Part shown: positions 17,649 through 27,447 of the stretch, piece by piece
How the letters are laid out: the number at the start of each line of letters is the position of its first letter
Numbering within the stretch: position 1 is the stretch's first letter
From: an uncultured Chthonomonas sp.
Lineage (GTDB): Bacteria > Armatimonadota > Chthonomonadetes > Chthonomonadales > Chthonomonadaceae
Direction: 5' to 3'
DNA length: 64,000 nt
Assembly: GCA_903859705.1 (NCBI GenBank)
Contig: CAIONQ010000081.1
Location: 1-64,000, forward strand
Notes under the pieces: model-generated
What the model saw: the letters and a program-made list of their open reading frames with translations, nothing else
Told to the model about the DNA's origin: nothing
Databases searched by the model: none
Made by a program: the position numbers and the translations under genes

Positions 17649-17900
17649 GGATGAAATAGGAATTTAGCGGATTCCTGTTGACGCATGAGAAACCCATGTA
17701 TGGGTCTCACTTGGCTGAAAGTCCAATTCCGGTGGCACGCACGTTACTTCCATTCGAAGTACTAAACAGCAGCACGGGGTGACCTGTTCTGCAAAATCAA
17801 ACTTGGGATTGAATTGTTTGTAGACAATCCAACCACCCCTGTCTACTCATTTACTCAATAAGCCAGACAAAAATAAACGCACTAATTTATATCAATCCTC

Positions 17901-17930
17901 TTGACAACACAGCTATACCCGTTTTATAAT
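17901..17930 (+). promoter_or_regulatory. Consensus sigma-70 promoter of the RHS operon
   Basis: TTGACA (17901-17906) and TATAAT (17925-17930), both perfect consensus, are separated by 18 bases. Transcription would begin near 17937, giving a leader of roughly 180 bases before ATG 18116. Apart from this promoter and a weak inverted repeat near 17687-17708, the 17649-18115 gap shows nothing recognisable. Confidence 0.75.
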
Positions 17931-18115
17931 CACGTTATGCAGGCAATAAGCCCGTTGGTTTGAAGTACTACGAGTGTTGTTTGCGTTCGGTTTCTCATTT
18001 CTATTCGCAGATATCCAACTTCCTGAGCCGCAGTGTTGGCTCTTCAACAATCAAATATCTTCTAGTTCTATCTCGTCGTGTTTGTGACCCGTTATCAAGA
18101 AGTGGGGGGCTACAA

Positions 18116-21100
18116 ATGTTCCGTGCCATGTCGCTCGGTGGTCGTGTTGCTGTTTGGTTTCAAACGGCTTTTTCTATTTTCTGTTGCCTGTTACTTGGCT
18201 GTTTCAGTTTGTGTATAGCCAACACAAGTCTGGCTCAAATAAGTGTTGGGCCAGGTGGCGGAGGTTCGGTGGCGCCTTCAGCTACCGATGCGCTCTACCC
18301 GGGAGATACGGGATATCCAGCACATATGGGTGACCCTCTTGTGCTCTTCCAGGGAGACAGAGGCTATCCGTCTCTGCCAGGTGCCCCGATCATTATCTAT
18401 CCTGCACTACCCGGGAGCCCCTCCTATGTACTGCCGGGCGATCCAGACTATCCGCAGATATACGGTGATCCCGCACTGATTTTTCCGGGTTCACCGAACT
18501 ATCCCGTTCCAGCATTCTCACCCGGTCAGCCTATTATTATCTGGCCCTCAACGCCGGGTTACCCGGTTCTGCCTTTCGATCCCACTCTACCTATAATCCT
18601 GTACCCGGGTATACCTGGCTATCCTGAACTTCCTGTTTCACCCGGGTTCGGTTTGTGGCCAATCACACTGTGGCCCACAGACCCATCCTACCCGACCAAC
18701 CCAACCTTACCGATCATAATACTGCCTGGCGATCCATCCTACCCTGGAAATCCGCCGGTACCTCCGCCCGCAGGTGGTGGCGGCACGCCTACGAATCCGG
18801 TCAATCCTCCTGTCAGTCACCCTAAGGTCGATGGTATGTGGCCGAAAGCTGGCCTCATTCAAGGCAGCGACGGATACCTGTACGGTACCACGGCAAACGG
18901 CGGACAATACGGCTTTGGAACCGTATACAAGGTTCTTCCCAACGGTCAGAACTATACTCTCCTTTATGAGTTTCAAGGCACCGATGGGTCCGGTCCATGC
19001 GGTCACCTGCTTATGATTGGCAATATGCTGTATGGCACAACTGTGGCTGGCGGAGGCGCAGGCGGTGTGCTATGGCAGATAAACACCACACCAGGAGCTG
19101 CCGGTCAGCACGGATACGCCGAAACAACGCTATACACATTTACGGGCCCATTTGGCTCAGGGCCGCACGATGGTGTTGTACTCGGGCCGGATGGATCGTT
19201 CTACGGTACAGCAACTTATGGTGGCCCCACTTCCGCCGCGAACGCCAACGCGCAGGGAGTTGTGTTTAAATTCAACCCAATAACACACGCCTACACTGTA
19301 TTACACACCTTTACCGAAACACAAATTGAACTGGTTAACCCTGCAACCGATACAAACACGAACTCAGATGGTTACTGGCCAATAGGCGGTGTTGTTTTTG
19401 CACCGGATGGTTACCTGTATGGCACTACTGCCGCGGGCGGAGTTGTTAGCACGCTTACATCTGCCGGGCTTGTAATGTCTGATCCTAACTGGAAATATTG
19501 TGGAGGCACGGTTTTCAGGCTAACCCCGAGCGGTTCTAACTTCTCCGTTCTCCACAGGTTTCACTGGGCGACTGCATCGTCAACCGGAGCCCCGGTGCGG
19601 AACGGGGATGGCGCAACGCCGGTAGCCCGACTCTTTTTGGCATCCGACGGACGATTTTATGGAACAACCTCGATTGGCGGCAATGGGCGCCCGAATGATA
19701 ACAACGAAGGGCCGGGAGTTGTCTACTCGATAACGCCTGGCATTGCTGCTTCGTCCGACTTCCGATTGGAACACCAGTTTGCATCAAACGGCAACGCAAC
19801 AGACGGCATATTTCCGATGGGCTCGCTCATTCAGGGAAGCAATGGTCACCTGTTCGGCACAACACGGCTTGGCGGACCAGGCGGATCCGGCACCGTGTTT
19901 GAGCTGGGACTCAGCCCGGGAAGTGCATCCGCAGGAACGCAATTTTACGCTACAGATTGGGCTTTTGCGGATAAGGACATCAATGGATCGCAACCTCTAT
20001 GTGATCTGATTCAAGGTCAAGATGGTAACTACTACAGTACTTGCAATCTCGATGGGGCAAACGGTTATGGGACGGTATTCAGTCTGTCTCCCGCGCTTGG
20101 CCTATATGCCATTCACTCATTCGGAAGTATAGCCAGCAATCCCGGGATTCCACCATCAGGCGGAGGTGGAACAGGCGGGGGTACCGGTGGTGGTGGATTG
20201 CCAGGCGGGGGCGATGGCGGCGGTACAGGGGGCGGAACCGGCGGCGCTCCTGGCGGCGGGGGCGGCGGCACAACACCCCCGGTAACGATAGTCTCGGTAA
20301 CATTGTATCCGGCAAGTCTGGTGGGTGGGCGTACCACTGTAGGGACTGTAACCCTAAGTGGCCCGGCTCCGGCAAGCGGCGCGGTTGTCTCTCTGACGTC
20401 CGACAACGCTTCTGCGACTGTACCTTCTTCAGTCACGATCCTCGCTGGGAGCAACACCGGCACATTTGCCGCCGGTACCACAGCGGTTTCAGTTATTACT
20501 ACGGCACATATTACTGGATCGCTCAATAGCAGCTCGGCCGCAGGGACACTCACGATTCTGCCACCCAGCCTTACCGGAATCGTACTTGATCCTCCTACCG
20601 TGCCTGCCGGCACCCTGTCACACGTCTCGGTCACACTGAACGGTCCTGCTCCTGTTGGCGGAGCCATAGTGTCCGTTGTAAGCGCACAAACTGCTTTTGC
20701 AACGGTACCGTGCCGCGTACTAATACCTGCCGGCCACAGTAGCGCTCGCTTCCTGGCTGCTACCATCCAGCAACTCGGGTTGCAAACCGACGATATTACG
20801 GCAAGTTATGGAGGCTCGGCCGTTACCGCGACATTGAAGATAGTGCGTGGAACGACGCAAGATGCACCACTGCTTGCGGATGCCCCTGTAATGGCGGGTA
20901 GTTACTCCAATACAAATCTTGGAACAGCGACGACACTCCAGGTCAGAAAACTTACCAACGACTCCCTGAGTAACTCGAACGCAGCCTCGTACCTGATGTT
21001 CGACCTGACGAATATACACGTTGCTCCCACGTGCGCAACGCTAAAGCTCAAGGTTTCTGCCGCATCAGCTCCTTCCACCGGCATCGCGAACATTAAAGTC

Positions 21101-24100
21101 TACGGTATCGCTGATACAAGCTGGACGGAAGGATCAATCACCTGGAGCAGTGCGCCGGGCTTGAACAGAACGACCTTTGTAGGCAGCGGCCAGGCGATAG
21201 ACATCGAAGGCGCACCTATGCAGAGCGGCGTGGCCTCATTCGATCTTACAGGTTACGTTGCTGCAAATCTCGGTAAGAAAGTTACACTACTTGTAATTAA
21301 CGAATCCCCGGATAGCTTGAGCCTGGTTACTGGCAGCAAAGAAGATCCGGTGAACACGCCCAGGTTAGTACTTGCAATACCGTTCATGAACGATGTGCCA
21401 GCACCGTTCTGGGCACTGGATGTTATCCCAACAGATAGCGGAGCAGTAGGCTCTGGCCCTTCAGCAAGCGATAACGTCAACCTTGCCTCTGGAGTTGAGG
21501 AGAACACGCCCGGCCCCGATATCATCGGTCGCAACCCGGTCGGCCCAACGGCAGTTTTCGAGCGCATGTACCGAAGCGTGCTTGCGGCGAACGGCTACAG
21601 TTCGCCTGGTCTCAGCGCAGGCTGGATCCACATGTACGATATTGTTGTCAGCGGCAAGGAAGGATCCTGGCTTCCGCTCTCGTTGCTCTATCCAAACGGA
21701 GCGAAGGAGACCTGGCAGCCCATGCTCGACGCAGGCGGCAATCCCACTGGCGCATTACAGCCGAGTAAGTCAGGAACGCCGTACCTCGTTTCTGGCGTGC
21801 CTTCTCCCATTACACAAGGAGCATGGGGCTCGTTAAAGATCACCTTTAAGGATCGGTCGACATGGACTTTCCTACCCATGCAGTCCAGCACGGAAACCTA
21901 TGTCCTCTCCGTAATTACAAACGCCGTTGGTAGAAGCATCCGCCTGAAATACGACACAAACCGATGCCTAACGAGCGTCACAGACGATTCCGCTGTACCC
22001 AACACTCTGTTGAGCCTGACGTATGCAGGTAACAATCTGAGCTCAATTACAGATCCGTATGGGAGGTTTGTCAATTACACTTTCAACAACCAGCCGGGAG
22101 GCGGTCAGGCGCTAACTGCCGTTTCACAGCTCAGCAATATAACACCTCAATGGAACTACGGATACGGTGCAGTCGGAGGTTGGACTCTGCTAAACTCCGT
22201 CGGTTCTCCAGATCCAACCAATCCAGCGCAGATCAACTCCCACAGCATTAACTACAATGGCGACGGAACCGTTGCCAGCCTCGTCGATGCAAATAACAAC
22301 GTACGAAACTACAGTTATGGCGCATCAACAACCGTTCAGCTTGTGGGGCCAGATGGCGAGGCGTTACGATACGATCAGCACTTCGGAGCGCTAAACAATG
22401 ATGCTGGCACCACGGATGCAGCAGGCAACTCCGATAGTCTTGCCTATGGGGATCCAGGCAATCCTTACCTTCCAACCACGTACACAAACCGCAATAACCA
22501 GCATGTGGACGCAACGTACGATGCCTTTGGCAACCAACTAACTGCAAACACAATTGCTGCTGGCCAGCCGCAAACCGCGCTTTATACCTACGACTATTCC
22601 AAGTTTCCCCTTGGCGAGCTCAGCACAGTTCGGTCTATCGGCCACATGGGTCAGGTCGTCTATGACTATCAAGACAATGGCCTCGTAAAGGCAATTCATT
22701 CGCCACTACCAGGCGCTCTCTATGGCGGCCAGGCGGGACCGAATAGAGACCACACTGTCTACTATTCCTACACGGCACTTGGCAACGTATCCACCATCTC
22801 GGTGCCATCACCGAATACAGGCGGCGCTCCGGTAACGTATCGTTACAATTATGTGTTCGACGCGCTGGACGGAACCACGAAAAACGAAGCGTTGGGCGAA
22901 CCCCTGACCGTAACTACACCAACTGGCTCGATTACGCATTTCCGGTACGACAACCGGGGCAACCGCATCGCTATTATCGATAATGCAGGAGTAAGGACGG
23001 ACTACGAATTCAACCTGGCGGACCAACCGACCAGAGTAACATTGCCAGCCACTGGCCAAACCGGAACTGGCCGCGCCTATTCCGTTGTCAACTACCAGTA
23101 TGTCGGTGGACCCTCAACCAGCACGGTAGATTATGACGAAAGCGGAAATCAGGTCCGCGTACATTCGGTGGCGCTGGGCAAAGAGGGTGAAGCACTGTCT
23201 CAATCCGGCAGTGGCGAACAGGCATCGTTCACCTACGATGGCGCATCTCGAATCAAACTGCTGAAAGATGGCAACAACAATGCCATTAAGCACGATTATG
23301 ATGCTGTTGGCAACCTTAGTAAGCTAACCTACCCTGGAGGAGGCAACCTCCAAACCCATTATGACAATGATAGCAACGTTACCAGCTTCACCAATGCCAG
23401 AAATCAGACGGTTGGTTTCAATCTTGCACCAGATGATAGCCGGATGCTCTCTGCGACCCATGCCAACGGAGCACAGGATACAGTTGGTTATGATGCCCTT
23501 GGCCGAGTGTCCTCGATCTCCAACGGCGATACCACAATCGCTTACCAGTACGACGATATCAACAACCTCGTAAGTACTGCTACCGGCTACCGTGGGCAGA
23601 TGCCAGACGATATGTCGCCAACCGTCAGTTATCAGTACTATCCAGATGGATCGCTTGCATCTATGGTGAGCACCCTTTACGGGCAGATAAATGTCGGCCC
23701 GTTCGTCTATAACTACGATCTGGATGGCCGCCTGATAAACGAGCAGACCCCGTGGGGCGATCAGTACATTTATGAGTACGATGCCAGCGGTGTTCTAAAG
23801 CACAAGAAAATTGGCACCTATGCACACACAAACTACTCTCACAATGCGCTCGGGCAGTTAACACGCCTCACCAACTCGGTGTACGCAAATAATCAGTACA
23901 CCGTAACCTCCGATTTCAATGCCTTGAGTTACGATGGTGGAGGCAACTTAACAGGCGAGAGTATTACCTACTCATCCTTCCTCAACCCCGGCAGTTATCT
24001 AACGACACGCCGAAACTTCAGTTACGACGCCAAAGACCGCATAGCGGGCGAAAACGCCACCTTTAATCTCTCTAACCCGGTGGTTCCCAACTGGCTGCAG

Positions 24101-25558
24101 CCGTTCAACTATAGCTACGGTTCAGACAACGCGGATAGCTTGACCACAGTACGGGGTGTTACACAATCGGTTAATGCATATGGGCAGGTCACAGCAGATG
24201 CGCAGGGCTCCAGCTATGGCTACGATATCGATGGCAACACTACCAACTACACTTCCAACGTTTTCGGACCGGGAAACTCGGCGGCACTGGCTTACGACGA
24301 CAGCAATCAGCTAACGGACTATACGTATCAACCTGCCAGTGGGCCCGGGCAATCGATACACCAGGCCTACCGGCCGGACGGCCTGCGCAGCTGGACGGGA
24401 ACATCAACGACTCCAGGTGTCCTATACGTCTACTCGGGAGACAAGCTGCTCTACGAAACTGCGTGGGTAAGTACAGCAAATGGTGGCGGCTACCCGGCCG
24501 CCAACGCAGAAACACGCATCCACGGCTGGGGCGCAACCGGGCTGGAGCAGGTGTATTATCCCGATCGCGGCCTTGTCGTCACCCTGAGTTACGATCCACA
24601 GGGAAACGCTGTCTCTCACCAAACAGGGCCGGCACTTCAGAACTTCCAGCAATTCGATGCTTTCGGGCGGCTGATGTTCCACTTCGCATACGACGCCACC
24701 TCTGCGAATGCAGATGCCGGTTACGATAGTACCTTCGGATTTGCCGCCCAGGCAGGCGCCTATACCGATCGTAACATGCCCGATCTCATTCTGATGACCC
24801 ACCGCTACTACAGCCCAACCAGCGGTCGGTTTATCACAAGAGATCCTATCGGCTACGAAGGTGGTCTGAACGAGTACGCCTACACTCGGAACAACCCGGT
24901 GATGAAAGTGGATCCGAGCGGGTTGGACGGCGTAGGGACAATACTGCTCACGTTTACCAAAGAGGAAGCTCCGTGGATCCTTGCCCATCCTATCGAGACG
25001 GCTGGCATGCTCAATTGTGTTGACGGCACATGTGCATCAGTCTATGTTTCGACGCTGTATAGTTCCGCATGTTGTCCACCCGGGGCGATCGTTGCGGTCG
25101 GGCTCGGTTTTTCGCAGCTATCTTATGTTGCAAGCAAAAAGTACATCGCTCCAAAGCTGTTTCCGATTACACCGGAGAGCGTGTGGAGTCCGCCGAACTA
25201 CTTCATTGATGTAAGAAAAGAGCTGCACAAGGCGCGTTGCCACCTTGGGTATGAAGCCGAGATTAATTTCCCATCATACCTCTGGCAGCGATATGCTACA
25301 GTCGTTACTTCAAAGCCTCCGAACCGTGGCGGGGTAGATCATGTGTACCTCGACGGTAAATGGCTTCATTGGAATTGGGTGGAGCTGAAAGCTGATACTC
25401 CCAGTGGCCGGAAAGCAGCTGCCAAGCAGATACGCGGCAGGTATAAACAAGGGATGAGCGGCATTGGTGCAAGGTACCTGTGGAAGTATGAAGGAGCCGG
25501 CAAGTTTAGTTACAGGCTTGCAGGATTCTGGGCCAATGGAAAGTATAAAGGAGAATAA
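18116..25558 (+). CDS. Giant secreted RHS-repeat polymorphic toxin with putative nuclease tip
   Basis: 2480 residues. A Sec-type signal peptide ends SLAQ at 41. Residues 60-217 are about eight imperfect Pro/Tyr repeats around G-[DS]-P-x-Y-P. Residues 235-675 are GloVer-type repeats (GSDGYLYGTTANGG, GTVFELG). A Gly-rich linker spans 681-722, followed by two Ig-like domains (723-912) and a DNRLRE/CBM96-like domain (about 915-1090, DTSWTEGSITWSSAP). RHS/YD repeats run from about 1130, ending in the core GRFITRDPIGYEGGLNEYAY at about 2237-2260. The last 208 residues are the variable tip, with GGVDHV and VELKAD spaced as in PD-(D/E)XK nucleases. ATG 18116 has GGGGGG upstream; the frame opens at 17960 but without a ribosome-binding site. 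The stop is 3 bases before the first array gene. Confidence 0.9.
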   Translation: MFRAMSLGGRVAVWFQTAFSIFCCLLLGCFSLCIANTSLAQISVGPGGGGSVAPSATDALYPGDTGYPAHMGDPLVLFQGDRGYPSLPGAPIIIYPALPGSPSYVLPGDPDYPQIYGDPALIFPGSPNYPVPAFSPGQPIIIWPSTPGYPVLPFDPTLPIILYPGIPGYPELPVSPGFGLWPITLWPTDPSYPTNPTLPIIILPGDPSYPGNPPVPPPAGGGGTPTNPVNPPVSHPKVDGMWPKAGLIQGSDGYLYGTTANGGQYGFGTVYKVLPNGQNYTLLYEFQGTDGSGPCGHLLMIGNMLYGTTVAGGGAGGVLWQINTTPGAAGQHGYAETTLYTFTGPFGSGPHDGVVLGPDGSFYGTATYGGPTSAANANAQGVVFKFNPITHAYTVLHTFTETQIELVNPATDTNTNSDGYWPIGGVVFAPDGYLYGTTAAGGVVSTLTSAGLVMSDPNWKYCGGTVFRLTPSGSNFSVLHRFHWATASSTGAPVRNGDGATPVARLFLASDGRFYGTTSIGGNGRPNDNNEGPGVVYSITPGIAASSDFRLEHQFASNGNATDGIFPMGSLIQGSNGHLFGTTRLGGPGGSGTVFELGLSPGSASAGTQFYATDWAFADKDINGSQPLCDLIQGQDGNYYSTCNLDGANGYGTVFSLSPALGLYAIHSFGSIASNPGIPPSGGGGTGGGTGGGGLPGGGDGGGTGGGTGGAPGGGGGGTTPPVTIVSVTLYPASLVGGRTTVGTVTLSGPAPASGAVVSLTSDNASATVPSSVTILAGSNTGTFAAGTTAVSVITTAHITGSLNSSSAAGTLTILPPSLTGIVLDPPTVPAGTLSHVSVTLNGPAPVGGAIVSVVSAQTAFATVPCRVLIPAGHSSARFLAATIQQLGLQTDDITASYGGSAVTATLKIVRGTTQDAPLLADAPVMAGSYSNTNLGTATTLQVRKLTNDSLSNSNAASYLMFDLTNIHVAPTCATLKLKVSAASAPSTGIANIKVYGIADTSWTEGSITWSSAPGLNRTTFVGSGQAIDIEGAPMQSGVASFDLTGYVAANLGKKVTLLVINESPDSLSLVTGSKEDPVNTPRLVLAIPFMNDVPAPFWALDVIPTDSGAVGSGPSASDNVNLASGVEENTPGPDIIGRNPVGPTAVFERMYRSVLAANGYSSPGLSAGWIHMYDIVVSGKEGSWLPLSLLYPNGAKETWQPMLDAGGNPTGALQPSKSGTPYLVSGVPSPITQGAWGSLKITFKDRSTWTFLPMQSSTETYVLSVITNAVGRSIRLKYDTNRCLTSVTDDSAVPNTLLSLTYAGNNLSSITDPYGRFVNYTFNNQPGGGQALTAVSQLSNITPQWNYGYGAVGGWTLLNSVGSPDPTNPAQINSHSINYNGDGTVASLVDANNNVRNYSYGASTTVQLVGPDGEALRYDQHFGALNNDAGTTDAAGNSDSLAYGDPGNPYLPTTYTNRNNQHVDATYDAFGNQLTANTIAAGQPQTALYTYDYSKFPLGELSTVRSIGHMGQVVYDYQDNGLVKAIHSPLPGALYGGQAGPNRDHTVYYSYTALGNVSTISVPSPNTGGAPVTYRYNYVFDALDGTTKNEALGEPLTVTTPTGSITHFRYDNRGNRIAIIDNAGVRTDYEFNLADQPTRVTLPATGQTGTGRAYSVVNYQYVGGPSTSTVDYDESGNQVRVHSVALGKEGEALSQSGSGEQASFTYDGASRIKLLKDGNNNAIKHDYDAVGNLSKLTYPGGGNLQTHYDNDSNVTSFTNARNQTVGFNLAPDDSRMLSATHANGAQDTVGYDALGRVSSISNGDTTIAYQYDDINNLVSTATGYRGQMPDDMSPTVSYQYYPDGSLASMVSTLYGQINVGPFVYNYDLDGRLINEQTPWGDQYIYEYDASGVLKHKKIGTYAHTNYSHNALGQLTRLTNSVYANNQYTVTSDFNALSYDGGGNLTGESITYSSFLNPGSYLTTRRNFSYDAKDRIAGENATFNLSNPVVPNWLQPFNYSYGSDNADSLTTVRGVTQSVNAYGQVTADAQGSSYGYDIDGNTTNYTSNVFGPGNSAALAYDDSNQLTDYTYQPASGPGQSIHQAYRPDGLRSWTGTSTTPGVLYVYSGDKLLYETAWVSTANGGGYPAANAETRIHGWGATGLEQVYYPDRGLVVTLSYDPQGNAVSHQTGPALQNFQQFDAFGRLMFHFAYDATSANADAGYDSTFGFAAQAGAYTDRNMPDLILMTHRYYSPTSGRFITRDPIGYEGGLNEYAYTRNNPVMKVDPSGLDGVGTILLTFTKEEAPWILAHPIETAGMLNCVDGTCASVYVSTLYSSACCPPGAIVAVGLGFSQLSYVASKKYIAPKLFPITPESVWSPPNYFIDVRKELHKARCHLGYEAEINFPSYLWQRYATVVTSKPPNRGGVDHVYLDGKWLHWNWVELKADTPSGRKAAAKQIRGRYKQGMSGIGARYLWKYEGAGKFSYRLAGFWANGKYKGE

Positions 25559-25561
25559 TAT

Positions 25562-26302
25562 ATGGACTTACAGGCAGAAGTAAACCGGGGATGGCAACTT
25601 ATTCAGGATGGCAATCCTGTTCCCGCAATTAAGATATATGAGCAAGCCGTAGTGCAACTCCCATGCCTCGGTTTCTTTAACAATTACGGTATCGCTTTAC
25701 TTGAAGCGGGGCTGTTTGAGCGTGCGGAAGCAGCGTTTCGTTCCGTTCGTAACCTCCCAGATCCTATCGGGTACTGCAGCATCAACGTTGGTACGGCGAT
25801 ATGGTGCCAAGGTCGGTACAACGATGCCTGCGAAGACTGGCTCACCGAGCTTAACCGAATCATGTCCAGCAAAATAAAGAATAACGACTCCAGCGGACTA
25901 TTCATAGTCTGCATGTTATGGTGGGCCTCGCAGCGATTGGATCAACCAGAGCTGTGGACCAAACTGCAGCCTATGGTAAAGAAGGTGCTGAAGACGCGTG
26001 GACAGCAGTATCCATTTGCACTTGCGATACATAGCTTCATCGCTGGCTCATCGGACCGTGATCAGCTACTCAATTATACCGTCAAAGGCATCTACAAACC
26101 GGAAGCCGAATATGATGCCTGGAATTATAGACAGTTGTGTCAGGCGTGGTTTTACCTGGCGGGAAAGGAAGAACCAGGGTCTGTGGGGTGGACGAATTTC
26201 CTTGAAACCGCACTCCGTTACGGAAAGTCGGATGGATTGGGAACAGCAGAATATGCCGTTGTAAAACATGAGCTCCGACAATACCCGGTGAGCGCTTCCT
26301 GA
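25562..26302 (+). CDS. Array copy 1: TPR-like presumed immunity protein
   Basis: 246 residues, helical, with TPR-like pairs (NNYGIALLEAGLFERAEAAF; GRYNDACEDWLTELNRIM) and a conserved Trp-rich core (MLWWASQRLDQPELW). It starts 3 bases after the RHS stop; its ribosome-binding site, AAGGAG, lies inside the last RHS codons, so the two are translationally linked. Position directly after a polymorphic toxin is the usual place of the cognate immunity gene; that role is inferred, as the family is not one I recognise. No signal peptide. Residues 1-70 are almost identical to copy 5, while the last 45 match copy 4. Confidence 0.7.
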   Translation: MDLQAEVNRGWQLIQDGNPVPAIKIYEQAVVQLPCLGFFNNYGIALLEAGLFERAEAAFRSVRNLPDPIGYCSINVGTAIWCQGRYNDACEDWLTELNRIMSSKIKNNDSSGLFIVCMLWWASQRLDQPELWTKLQPMVKKVLKTRGQQYPFALAIHSFIAGSSDRDQLLNYTVKGIYKPEAEYDAWNYRQLCQAWFYLAGKEEPGSVGWTNFLETALRYGKSDGLGTAEYAVVKHELRQYPVSAS

Positions 26303-26317
26303 TAACCGAAAGGTGTA

Positions 26318-26346
26318 GAGGGTGATCATTGGGCACTTTCACCCTC
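26318..26346 (+). terminator. Array hairpin 1 (terminator or attenuator-like)
   Basis: GAGGGTGA (26318-26325) pairs with TCACCCTC (26339-26346) around a 13-base loop just after copy 1. The same hairpin follows copies 4, 5 and 6 and a variant follows copy 2. There is no clear T-tract. Confidence 0.5.
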
Positions 26347-26452
26347 TCACACATCCTTTGTACTTATCGCGCTCGGTCAGTCTGGCAGGGTTACCATTCA
26401 AAAGCTGCATTGCGATGGTCTACATGAAAACCAATACCAACAACCGTTTAAA

Positions 26453-26512
26453 CGGTCTATGCGCCTAAGGCCTGCTGGTACAGCTCTTGATGGAAAGTAC
26501 CAGGGAGAATAA
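26453..26512 (+). pseudogene. Remnant of an RHS toxin-tip 3' end, upstream of copy 2
   Basis: Nineteen codons and a stop read R-S-M-R-L-R-P-A-G-T-A-L-D-G-K-Y-Q-G-E. The intact RHS protein ends S-Y-R-L-A-G-F-W-A-N-G-K-Y-K-G-E at the same distance from the next immunity ATG. Between this copy and that at 30143, changes in the G-K-Y codons (GGA/GGC, TAC/TAT) are silent in this frame. The frame is open further upstream to about 26309. Inferred as the leftover end of a displaced toxin tip; conservation of the overlapping ribosome-binding site explains only the last few bases. Confidence 0.5.
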
Positions 26513-26515
26513 CCA

Positions 26516-27259
26516 ATGGAACTAATGTCAGAAGCAAACCGAGCATGGCATCTCATCCAGGATGGAGATCCTATTCCCGCGATTGAGATTTACGAGCATG
26601 TTCTCGCACATGAGCCATGCCTTGGTTACTGGAACAATTTCGGCATCGGTTTATGCGAAGCGGGAATGTTTGAGCGTGCTGAAGCCGCCTTTAGAACGGT
26701 TCGTACGCTCCCAGATCCTATAGGCTTCAGCAGCAGCAATGTTGGTGCGGCCATATGGTGCCAGGGTCGATACAGCGATGCCTGTGAAGACTGGCTCGCC
26801 GAGCTCAACAGAGTAATGTCCACGAAGATAAAAAACCAGGAGTCCAGCGGAATATTCATAGTCTGCATGCTGTGGTGGGCTTCACAGCGATTGGACCAAC
26901 CAGAGCTGTGGACAAAACTGCAGCCTATGGTAAAGAAGGTGCTGAAGACGCGCGGCCAACAATACCCATTCGGCCTTGCAATACATAGCTTTGTCACGGG
27001 AGCGTCGGACCGCGAGCAGCTGTTAAACGATACCGTGGAGGGCATCTATGATCCTGACACTTCATATGGCCTCTGGAATTCGAGAAGATTGTGCCAGGCG
27101 TGGTTTTACCTGGCGGGCAAGGAAGAAGCAGGTTCTCCTGAATGGACAAGGTGCCTTGAAAACGTATTGCAATTTGGTCATCGGGTCGGGTTAGGCACAG
27201 CGGAATATGAGGTAGCAAAACACGAGCTGCGTCGCTACCCGGAGAGTTCTAGCTTGTAG
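26516..27259 (+). CDS. Array copy 2: TPR-like presumed immunity protein
   Basis: 247 residues, paralogous to copy 1 along its whole length, with the same central block (WCQGRYSDACEDWLAELN through QLWTKLQ-like helix). It is more divergent than copies 1, 4, 5 and 6 in the first 70 residues (EHVLAHEPCLGYWNNFGIGL) and at the C-terminus (RRYPESSSL). GGGAGAATAACCA precedes ATG 26516. An upstream toxin-tip remnant and a downstream hairpin frame it, making a complete module. Immunity to a former or variant tip is a reasonable inference. Confidence 0.7.
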   Translation: MELMSEANRAWHLIQDGDPIPAIEIYEHVLAHEPCLGYWNNFGIGLCEAGMFERAEAAFRTVRTLPDPIGFSSSNVGAAIWCQGRYSDACEDWLAELNRVMSTKIKNQESSGIFIVCMLWWASQRLDQPELWTKLQPMVKKVLKTRGQQYPFGLAIHSFVTGASDREQLLNDTVEGIYDPDTSYGLWNSRRLCQAWFYLAGKEEAGSPEWTRCLENVLQFGHRVGLGTAEYEVAKHELRRYPESSSL

Positions 27260-27269
27260 CAGAGGCCCG

Positions 27270-27302
27270 GAGAGGGTGATACTTGATCGCTTTTACCCTC
27301 TT
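27270..27302 (+). terminator. Array hairpin 2
   Basis: AGAGGGT pairs with ACCCTCT across a loop that differs in sequence from the other array hairpins, while the stem is kept. This suggests the stem is maintained by selection or is simply older. Confidence 0.45.
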
Positions 27303-27384
27303 ACACGTCCTGTTATTAAACAGTCAATTGAGCCGTCTATGTGTACAGAACCGTAGTCGTTCGTTGATCTCAAAAGCATAAGAT

Positions 27385-27435
27385 CGGTCTATGCGCCAAA
27401 TTCCCGCAAGTAAAGTTCTCGGTGGTAAGGATTGA
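27385..27435 (+). pseudogene. Diverged RHS tip 3'-end remnant, upstream of copy 3
   Basis: In the same relative position and frame as the other remnants, 16 codons and a stop read R-S-M-R-Q-I-P-A-S-K-V-L-G-G-K-D. Alignment with R-S-I-R-Q-R-P-A-G-T-A-L-D-G-K (30143) shows conservation of R-S-x-R-Q-x-P-A and L-x-G-K. A TAA lies two codons upstream (27379-27381), so it is only a fragment. Confidence 0.4.
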
Positions 27436-27447
27436 ATTGAGGAGCTT

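Noticed and set aside
17687-17708. Terminator after the LLRP-tail protein (ACCCAT-GT-ATGGGT)
   Set aside because: Loop of two bases and no T-tract; too weak to call.
17960-18115. N-terminal extension of the RHS protein from TTG 17960
   Set aside because: No ribosome-binding site, and a signal peptide with a good Shine-Dalgarno begins at ATG 18116.
18116-25558. Type VI secretion-linked RHS
   Set aside because: No PAAR domain, VgrG, Hcp or adaptor gene in the window; a Sec signal peptide is present instead.
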